Below, piece after piece: positions 56,801-64,000 of a stretch of DNA of 64,000 bases. The notes beneath the pieces were generated by a model. It saw only the letters and a program-made list of their open reading frames with translations. It ran no database searches and was not told the DNA's origin. The stretch comes from Heligmosomoides polygyrus polygyrus (lineage: Eukaryota > Nematoda > Chromadorea > Rhabditida > Heligmosomidae). The stretch lies in the NCBI GenBank assembly GCA_947396885.1, contig OX377205.1:67800969-67864968 (forward strand). The letters run 5' to 3'. Numbering within the stretch: the first letter of the stretch is position 1; each line of letters starts with the position of its first letter. The position numbers and the translations under genes are program-made.

Positions 56801-59800
56801 TTGGTCAACTCGTGGAAACTCTACTGTGTGGTCAAAAAAAAATTCGCCTGACGAGGTTAAAAATTTTAATTGCTAGAGAGTTGTTTCTCAAAGATGAGAC
56901 ATCTCAAGCAGCCATTAAGCTGCCTTAAATTGATCTAATTACAGACTTTATTTCTTTAGTAATAGATAGGAAATGACAGTACAATAGACTGCTAAAAACG
57001 GATGTCAGATTCATCACCAACACCCCAAATAACCCCCATAGAAGGAGTTTAGGCGAAAATGTCTGGCATGAATTGATTTGATTGCAGAATTGGTCTCATC
57101 CCTAGTTTTTTTTTACTTCTATGTTGTATACAGAAGTCCATGGCAGAAGAGGAAGGATGTTCTGCTCAAAAGTTGCCCGTGCGCGTCACGGTAAAGTCCG
57201 AGGTCCCGATTATAGTCCGCGACAGGAGCGACTGAGTCGCTCGTGCAAAGCATGCGGATCGACTAATGTCGAGCGATCGGCCCGCAAAAATCAATATGCA
57301 TGTGTTTTCTGTGGTAGTTGTTGCTGCCGCCGCGGACTATGAACGGTCCCCAACTAGAATGCCTATGAGCCGTGTTATTGTTAGTTCTTACTCTCTCTCC
57401 ATAATTCTCGTCTCTGGGTCAGGATCGACGAGTTTCGCACACTTCATTTCGTTGCAGCACGCGCGTCTCACATCTCTATGCAAAAGTCTGCGACGATCCG
57501 TTTAGGAACCACACTAAACAGTGCGCGCGACGGAGTAGGTATGGCTTATCCCACATGCCGCAGTGCTATCTTCGCGATGAAATTGTAAAGCATTCCAGCC
57601 CTGTTCGCGAACGCAGAGTCCCTGCTCTCAATTTTGCTATTTACTATTACTACGAGTGTTACTTACTGTGAACCTCCTCCTTTTTTCTTTTACTTTTTTC
57701 CATTCGAGCGTGCTTAGCTCGAAATCGTAGAAATCGTAGTTCCCAGGAACATTTCGCTGGCCCAGGTGCGCAATCGAACTCGAGTCGATTCGCTGCCTCC
57801 TGTTCCTCATGCACATAAGCGCCATCAAGGGCTAATTTGGGAATGGTCCGGCTAAGTGGTTTATTGTAGTTCACAAGTGTGCCAGTTAGCAGCATATTGT
57901 TAATTTTCTATTTGTGTGCTACACTATGCTCCATCCGTGGTAGCGTTGGAAAGTTGTCCCTAGTCGTTTAATGCAAAAACTTATTGTCTAAAGACGAAAA
58001 GTAACTGAACTTAATTTGTTCCGTTTCGAACTCAAAATCAGTTGGCTCTTTATTGTTTGAAGTGTCACCAGCTTGTGTAAACAGTGTTGTATCCAGCTAA
58101 ATATATTATCACATGTCTTATATATTAGAATCAATTTTGTTTTCAAACAAATCTAAAGGTAGACGCACTTCCCTTATTTTATTGTTGATGAACTACTTTT
58201 ATCGTATTACCACTAGATTACAGTCCCTGCAAATTTACTCATTGGGTCAACGTGTGAATGTCGTCTACAAGTTCAATATAACAGAAGCAAAATTTAAAAG
58301 AAATCTTACAGTTAGTTAATAATTCGTCATTGTTTTCTTGCGCTTAAATGGTTAGCTAAACGAATTGTTGTGGAGAAAATTATGAGCTTGTTCAGGATTC
58401 TTCCATCTGCTTGAATTCTTCCAGTTCCAAGGAACCTAAAAAGGTATAGAAATTGTTTTTTTCCTGTTGATAAACCTCAACGAGAAGGGCTGTATGTTCG
58501 TTTATTCCAGATGGGAGCACTAACTCCTCCTCGTGAGCTGTCCTTGTTCTCAACTGCTTCTTCTCAAAAGATCCCATCCGGTACGGTGCAAAACAATGTC
58601 GATCCAAAACGGCATGTGCGAAGTACTGGTCGACCAAGACAGTAGTGAGTTGACTTACCATGCCATTCATAAGACAGGCTCTCCTGAATCGAGCAAATTG
58701 TTGTTGGTTACAGCAAAGTTGAGAAAACACCAGTTATGGGCCCGAACGGGCAGCGCCAATGCACATTCTGTAATGGACAAGTCAGACCCCAGATGTGTGG
58801 CAGTAACAAGCACAGGTCGGGTGCAGGTTAATGCTTCCATCTCGTGGGTCATGTTTTAGTTGCGTTATAGGTGGCGCTGCGTGGACAAAAAATGTCGAAA
58901 GTGGTACGGCTGGGTGAAGAGTCATGAGGAAATCCCTCGAGATTTGGGTAAAAAAGGAAGATGGAATCATGCAGCTCGAACCAAGAAGCCTGTAGTGACT
59001 ACAAAGAAATCCAAGGAAGAAGACGACACTGGTTAGACTACTTTGTGGAGCTTAGCAATCACGTGCATTTTAAAAGCACAACCTTTAGGCCCTGCCTCGT
59101 TATCATCACAGGCAGAGGCTGCCCTCGCAGCTGCCGAAATCTTGTCAATGCGCAGCGATGGCACCACTGATCCGGTATCCTTTGTGATTCAACAAAATGT
59201 GCAGGTATGGGTACGAGATGGAGATTCTTGTGTTCTGATTAGTTTGTTTTATTTTTGAAGGAAGTAAAGAAGAAGCTTGGTCGTCCACCAAAGGAGCACG
59301 GATTAAAGATCCGTTTGAAAGGCGTGAAGGAAAAGAAAGACGTAAGTCAAGGAAGACTTGCAGCCACTCACCTCATTTGTTTTATGTAGTGTTTTTTTGT
59401 TGATCTAGGAAACCCGGCAAAAACGCAAGTACGTCCGAAGGAGAGACAAGGTTGCGGCTGGCACTTTAAGCAGCCTTGCTAATCAGAGAACAGAGGAACA
59501 GGAGGAACAGAGACCACGTAGGCGCTTTTCTGACCTGACAGTTCGTGGAGTTACGGATCTCACTCTTTTAGCCCCTGTGCCACTTACTGAAGAGGAGAAG
59601 AATTACGAGCCATGCGCTATCGAAAAGAGAGTACGCTGGTGGCTGAGCGAAAAAAGAAGAGTAGATGCCAGCCCCGAACGGTGAGTTTTGGTTTTTCTTC
59701 GGAGACCTCTAGTAAAACGAGTGGGAGAATGTCAGAAATCATTCGGAACCAGTATTTGCATAGTGCGGACTAACCGTCAGACCTAGGTCGCGAACAGGAA

Positions 59801-61046
59801 ACATTGCTCTCATTTGCGAAACTAACGCTCTTTGCTGCTAAGTGGCTCCTATCAGCTTGTCTATGACACCGCTATCGGTTTTCCAGTCATATTGCAAACG
59901 GATATTCTAAGCAGACAGTCAACGAATTCATCACTTGGTGATTTAAGAGTTTCAATATGATTGTTAAGATATTTCATGGCAGCGGTCTCTTATCATTAGT
60001 GTCACTATTAGCCGTATCGATGGTCTTTCGTCAGTTCTTAAAAGTCTTAAAGCTCTTAAATTTTAGTGCAAGGACCCGCCCAAACGCCGCATTTAGGATG
60101 AGTTAAGGGCCATTTTTTCCAAAATAGGCTGTGCTCAGCTGAAAGCAATTCTTCATGGTCCTGTTCAGTTCACTGAATCCTGACCCATTATACGCTGATA
60201 GTTAGGTTAAACAGATCTGGTATCCGCTGAGATGCGATCGAGGCAGTTGAGTTGTCTGGAAGGTGCTATCAATGTACTTAACGTATCGTTGACAGACGTT
60301 GTTTTAGCGCCACTTGTAAGTACTTCGCGTGTGTAGCGCACTCGAAGAGGCGATGCCTTTGGCAGCGTATAGTTCTCAGCGTCAGCGTATAGTTCTCAGC
60401 AAGGACAATCACTGCCACCCTTCCATGTTTTCGAGGCCTTGGATTGGTATACAAACTACCTGGTACACGAAACACTGATTTTCCATCGGTTTGCAAATGT
60501 TATTGTAAAAGCCGGAAGCACGTTCAAATGACTTCTATCAGATCCAGTAGAGGCTCCATAACAGTGTTGACTAACGCTGATCTCCATTATACATTTTGAA
60601 GTACGTCTCATGGTTAGAGATAATAAGTAGCAGGAGACACCTAGAAAACCGAACCCAATGACTGTGCATTCCTGGTTTATTTCCCTCCTAAGGCGATGCA
60701 GAAACATGGCGTGTTTAGGTCTTTTGATACGAATGTGCTCGATTCCTGTGCAGCATTTCGTATGTTGTCGCATGCTTTTCGGGCGACAGCGGTGACGAGG
60801 TTTGTTCTCTAAGGCTTGCCTTGAAGAAAGCTGGCTTATCGCTATACAACGGAGGCCATTTTCACGGATTTTTTAGAGCTGACGAAGCTCAATCAGTGAA
60901 CGGATCGCTTGACATCCTTATGGATTCGCTTATGGGATCACTAGGTCCACTTCTCACTGTTGCATCAGCCGCTTTCGAATCCTTGGTAGGTTTTCGGATC
61001 ATTTATCATCCATTTTCTAAGCATTACTGGGCATCGTTTTCAGTAG
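50836..61046 (+). CDS. PWWP-domain protein with two zinc modules and AT-hook motifs
   Basis: Eighteen exons: 50836-50928, 51033-51176, 53867-54084, 54165-54303, 54411-54601, 54790-54910, 55636-55736, 55803-55980, 56049-56201, 57134-57190, 58511-58644, 58714-58815, 58871-59031, 59089-59204, 59261-59341, 59409-59680, 60814-60985, 61044-61046 (the stop TAG alone). All phases agree, giving 811 aa. Residues about 11-95 form a PWWP domain (GDLVWAKMKGFPPWPAK ... ILFFGTGEKAF ... GFNEGIHEI), which binds methylated histone tails plus DNA. Module 1 (C321, C324, C326, C328, C337, C342) and module 2 (C526, C529, C538, C547, C552) share W-R-C-x4-C-R-K. AT-hook-like G-R-P sites lie near 505 and 644. The C-terminal 60 residues are helical (G-S-L-D-I-L-M-D-S-L-x-G-S-L-G-P-L-L); from memory this recalls the C-terminus of HMGXB4-type proteins, unverified. 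Basic, Ser-rich linkers suggest a nuclear protein. The ortholog is not identified. Confidence 0.85.
51539..51775 (+). CDS. Possible small single-pass membrane protein exon inside PWWP intron 2
   Basis: After an acceptor-like CGAACAG at 51538 a 79-codon frame runs to TGA. It opens with a strongly hydrophobic stretch (GLFSLLAVCLVYFLVLVTLL) followed by R-R-L and a polar, Arg/Asp-rich tail ending near N-G-D-G-N-Y-G. This looks like a transmembrane anchor with a short cytoplasmic tail. No upstream exon was found. The phase does not fit inclusion in the PWWP transcript (exon 2 ends in phase 0 and this exon would need phase 1), so if real it is a nested gene. Confidence 0.3.
   Translation, partial: GYSIGGLFSLLAVCLVYFLVLVTLLIRRLHNYYSYSDQKSLRNRPSRDRNHRCSDDRANFTVIINGDGNYGMGKLHTV
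51776..53866. other. Remainder of PWWP intron 2
   Basis: AT-rich intron. A 142-codon open frame at 52739-53167 has a low-complexity hydrophobic composition and no splice or domain support, so I do not call it. Confidence 0.4.
56535..56566 (+). other. Retroelement motif CTGAAGG-stem-CGAAAC
   Basis: CTGAAGGAGGC-GAGAGT-GCCGAAACGTTAGCC, with a GGC/GCC stem before the GAAA. It is the counterpart of the minus-strand motif at 49408-49440, and lies in intron 9 of the PWWP gene close to a 3'-end-like AATAAATATT stretch. Confidence 0.35.
60310..60402 (+). repeat. SINE-like (family 2) head fragment with 20-bp tandem duplication
   Basis: GTGTAGCGCACTCGAAGAGG matches the head of the 45.9-kb copy. It is followed by two adjacent copies of a unit containing AGCGTATAGTTCTCAGC. 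Located in the PWWP gene's last large intron. Confidence 0.5.
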
Positions 61047-61794
61047 CACACTCTATATCCCGGTCGCATAGTTTTTCTCTGAGGTTGAATTGCCACGAAT
61101 CAAAAGTTTGGAAGAATGCAGAATCGATCCTAGTCCGGGGGGCACTGAATTAAAAATTGGGTAAGAAATTGACTTGACACTCACGGAGCGGACTGAAGAG
61201 AACAGAATAGGGCCTAAGCTGACAAATTTCACAAAGAAAAAAGAACAATAACCTACGGTTTTACCGCGGCTGTGTACAGACAACGTTATGCGCCGCCTCA
61301 CTGTGATGGATCCGGGTTATAACATGTCAGGCGGCGGTCACCTGTGTTTGACTACGCTTTGCCCGCCGAGACGTCTTTAGAACCGCGGTTATTTATTTGT
61401 TTTTTGGTTGTTTGTTCATTTCGTTTATAGCTTTTAGGTCCTATTCTGTTCTCTTCAATCCGCTCTATGAGTTTCAAGTAAATTTCTTACATAATTTTTA
61501 ATTTCGGAAAAAAATTAAAATGGCCACTCTCTGGAGATCCTTCCGGTACAAGGGAACCGCCTCAACGGTACGCCGGAACGGCATGAGCGAATACTATAGG
61601 AAGAATCTCCATCCTCCAAATAGGAACGTTGAGGTCTCGATTCCCGCACCACGTCGATCTTTCGCGTTTCTGCCCGGTATCAAATTTCCACAGAGAAGCG
61701 GGATCTGCGTGTCCTTTTGTAGTTTTCTACATCTTTTTTACCTTCTGTTTGTTGACACTTCATGATCCACTCCCGATATCCCAGACGTTTGAGT
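61047..61794. other. PWWP gene 3' flank
   Basis: No gene supported. An open frame at 61520-61765 overlaps a tRNA-like B box (GAGGTCTCGATTCCCGC near 61630) and is better read as repeat. Confidence 0.4.
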
Positions 61795-62366
61795 CGGGGA
61801 GCACATTTAACGGTTAACGATTTAACGGCATTTTTCGTTAAAATCTGGCTTAACGACTTGACGGAAATTTTTAGGAATTTAGCGGGTTTAACGGACTTCT
61901 TTCTCAGTGAGTTTATCACACTTATCCATAGTATTCTCTAATGTCGCAGGTCTCATCCTCCCAATTAGGACTGTCCCTGAAGAAACTATTGCAAACAGCA
62001 AGAATATTTTAATGTCTTTATGAATTCGTTTTGATTTTTTTGGAAATAATAATGCATTTTGGGTGCGTGTGCAATGCAGTCGGATGAGATGCCGACTGTC
62101 ACGTGCACCCTGCACCAAGTTTCTGGGGATTTCTCGGGATTTCCCGTCCAGGCCAACCAAGCCTTCGATCCCTATGGGGTCTGTGCTTGTTGAAGTTGAA
62201 TTGTTTATTTTACGTTGCAGTGTAGCACCCCATTCCTTGAACTCTAACAGTTGAACTCTTGAGATTTTTAACGAAATCCAACGATTTACCGGAAATTTAA
62301 CGAAAATTTTCCGTTAAAAATTTTCATTTAAAAAATTTAACGTACAGAATTTTGTGTGCACCCCTG
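61795..62366. mobile_element. hAT-like element with TTAACGG subterminal repeats
   Basis: The right terminus ends GTGTGCACCCCTG (62366); the left terminus CGGGGAGCACA (61795) is a worn counterpart. The flanks GTTTGAGT (61787-61794) and GTTTGAAT (62367-62374) match 7 of 8 bases, an 8-bp target duplication. Subterminal arrays of AACGGTTAACG/ATTTAACGG words lie at 61808-61900 and 62270-62345. The interior includes a SINE-like fragment (about 62135-62175). No coding capacity. Confidence 0.8.
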
Positions 62367-62503
62367 GTTTGAATACTCTAAGGCGAGATGGTATTAGTGA
62401 AGTATGCTGATCATAATCTAAAATCCATTTCTAAAATTTTGACCAACTACGGTAGGACGTGGTGGGTAGGTGTTGATAACATGCTCAGAATAATCGGCGA
62501 CAT

Positions 62504-62573
62504 GATGCAACGATAAGCTCCCATATCGATCGCGCCGCGCAATCAGTCGATATGGAAGCTTATTATTGCATCG
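62504..62573. repeat. Hairpin, family B
   Basis: Arms GATGCAA..ATAAGCTCCCATATCGA and its complement surround a ~15-bp GC-rich loop. The CTCCCATATCGAT core is the same as in the foldback at 5335-5460. Confidence 0.8.
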
Positions 62574-62589
62574 GTCGCGTGGTCACTAA

Positions 62590-63574
62590 AGGCTCATTCA
62601 CACTTCTGCGATAACGTGGCGCGGCAAGTGGGTGGACGGCCATTTCTGCGACATCCGGCCGTCGCGTTAGCCTGGAGCACCCTTGCTGTCAGTATTCGAT
62701 CGGTGAGGGTGAACGCCATCAGAGCACAGGAGTCTGCACTTTTTGAACGTCTACCCCTTCCAACATTCAAGTAAGGTGTTCATGGTTTTCATATTCATGC
62801 CGCTGCTTGTTCTTACTTTCCTTTATTACATCGTTTTTAAAGAAGCGAGAGGGCATAGATACATACGAATACGGTTTTTTGAGATGTTCCCTCGGTGTGG
62901 TGCTTTGGTTCAAATTCGTGGTTCATATTTTTTTGTTTACAAGCTGTTAAAAAGATGTTGGGCGCAAGGCGGCTCGGAGGGGGTTACCTTGTAAAGCAGC
63001 CCTATACGACGTTCTGTGTTGCACGGTATCAAAAATTTCACACAGCACTGGTGCGTTCTACCACAATAGTGAACTGAGCTAGGCCACTTCTTGTGTAAAT
63101 GGACAACATTGTGAATTCTTAATAAAGCATTTAACCACTTAATACAAGGTGACCCCCTCCGAGCCGCTTTGCGCCTGATGTTGTGTTGTGATTGAATGCG
63201 AAAGTCCCTTTCTCTACAATTTTCTAGTCGCGAGAATCCACACTGTTTGTGTTCACAAACCGCCGAGTACGAGGACGCAGTTTCCCACTAGAGCCCCGAA
63301 GTACTATATTTCCAACTTGGTGTGCATCGTGGAAGTGCGGTATTTCCTCCCCATTTCCTGGCGGGGCTCGTCGGGGCGAGGTATGCATACGGATCCAGGA
63401 ATGATTTTAACCATTTCAGCCAGCAGCCGTCACTGCGGCGTCGCCTGCGATAACCGCCGCGGCTGCCGCAAGACTCTGCATGCGTCCCCCTGCGGCAGGT
63501 GCCGCGCAGCGGCTGTCGCAGCCGTATGCTTCATCATTGCCGCACCGCGCTGTCGCAGAAGTGTGAATAGACCT
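62590..63574. mobile_element. 985-bp TIR element with TAA target duplication
   Basis: The termini AGGCTCATTCACACTTCTGC and, at the right in reverse, AGGTCTATTCACACTTCTGC extend to about 36 bp of inverted repeat. TAA flanks both sides (62587-62589 and 63575-63577), the signature of PIF/Harbinger-type elements. A separate MITE is nested inside (62961-63175). The right third is rich in CTGCGGCAG motifs. No transposase frame. A terminus-like fragment (CTCTGCGATAACGTCGC) also lies near 10240. Confidence 0.85.
62961..63175. mobile_element. 215-bp MITE with 7/8-bp target duplication
   Basis: TIRs GGCGCAAGGCGGCTCGGAGG and complement continue through GGTTACCTTGTA. The flanks AGATGTTG and TGATGTTG match 7 of 8, so a hAT-type duplication. 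This is the complete copy of the family with damaged relatives at 8705-8922 and 5575-5705. Confidence 0.9.
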
Positions 63575-63577
63575 TAA

Positions 63578-64000
63578 CGCTCCCTTAGCGGAGAATCGTG
63601 CAAAACTCTTAAACCCTACGCATACTTATGCGAGAACGCGGTAGCCCTATCTTTCAGCACAGGGCAGAGACGCAGAATCGCCGTGCGAGACAAAACTACC
63701 CCAGTCCGGACTGCCGCTGATGTGCCGCCTACGCCGCAGGCGTGGTGAATCTTTTCGGATATCCGATTCGGATATCTCGACCAGAGGCCGGCAAGATCGC
63801 CGTCATCCGAATCATCCAGTTATTCCAAGATTCTCGATTGCATCCAATCTATACCCGCAACATCTTATGGGTTCCTGACGCTTCGCCCAAACGGCAATAA
63901 AAACACTCGATTTGGCTTTCTTGGAGAACTTACGGAATTGGGTTAGAATCCCAACTCCCATGACCGAAAATGTTTTTTTTTTAAATTGTAGATTCGTGTT
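63578..64000. other. Window end, repeat fragments only
   Basis: About 63750-63815 carries GGATATCCGATTCGGATAT and CATCCGAATCATCC, fragments of the 26.3-kb element's terminal region. No gene seen. Confidence 0.45.

Noticed and set aside
57134..57342. Reading exon 10 of the PWWP gene in the other frame, giving a C-x2-C ... C-x2-C peptide
   Set aside because: It does not match the phase 0 end of exon 9; the frame I used joins exons 9, 10 and 11 with GT/AG sites. The alternative could only be a minor isoform.
61520..61765. Open frame after the PWWP gene
   Set aside because: It overlaps a tRNA-like B-box repeat and continues into the flank of a hAT-like element.
1..64000. Direct-repeat arrays that might be CRISPR, and bacterial-type operons
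   Set aside because: The repeats are microsatellites, tandem units or transposon ends without regular unique spacers, and the gene structure is clearly intron-bearing eukaryotic.

Overview
This window looks like nuclear DNA of a strongylid (hookworm-like) nematode. The evidence is small exons separated by introns that are often only 50-70 bp with short polypyrimidine acceptors, an RTE-1-type LINE family, nematode-style sushi (CCP) and thrombospondin-type secreted proteins, and a very high load of small inverted-repeat transposons. Nothing bacterial, viral or organellar is visible. The species cannot be fixed from sequence reading alone.

Layout. 0-1.0 kb: a decayed RTE fragment. 1.1-2.8 kb (+): the 3' part of a multi-CCP secreted protein gene. 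3.8-4.5 kb (+): a compact three-exon gene for an unrecognised multipass membrane protein. 4.8-16 kb: mostly gene-poor, with MITEs, hairpins, tandem arrays and a few coding remnants. 17.1-22.2 kb (-): a dead CR1-like LINE next to an RTE copy that carries a long (GAA)n tail. 22-26.2 kb: repeats, a TSP1-type gene fragment (+) and one unidentified basic exon (-). 26.3-28.8 kb: a hAT-like element holding a 1.6-kb foldback. 30.8-38.7 kb: a five-level nest of transposons. 39.2-48.4 kb (-): a complete gene that I recognise as exocyst subunit EXOC8/Exo84 (exoc-8), 20 coding exons, about 727 aa. 50.8-61.0 kb (+): a complete 18-exon gene for an 811-aa PWWP-domain chromatin-type protein with two zinc-binding modules and AT-hook-like motifs. 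61.8-64 kb: more nested TIR elements.

The two complete genes are divergent (start codons about 2.4 kb apart) and the space between them is repeat-derived. They have unrelated jobs: EXOC8 tethers secretory vesicles at the plasma membrane, and the PWWP protein should act at chromatin. The CCP and TSP1 genes would encode secreted or surface proteins.

The most distinctive content is transposon architecture. Four non-autonomous hAT-like elements with 7/8-8/8 matching (or degenerate) 8-bp target duplications each carry their own array of short A/T-rich subterminal repeats. One of them hosts, in order, a tRNA-like dispersed repeat, a second hAT-like element, a near-perfect 0.5-kb palindrome and a full-length RTE with a 14-bp target duplication. 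Exon boundaries given here were chosen by splice-site consensus and reading-phase continuity, without transcript data.
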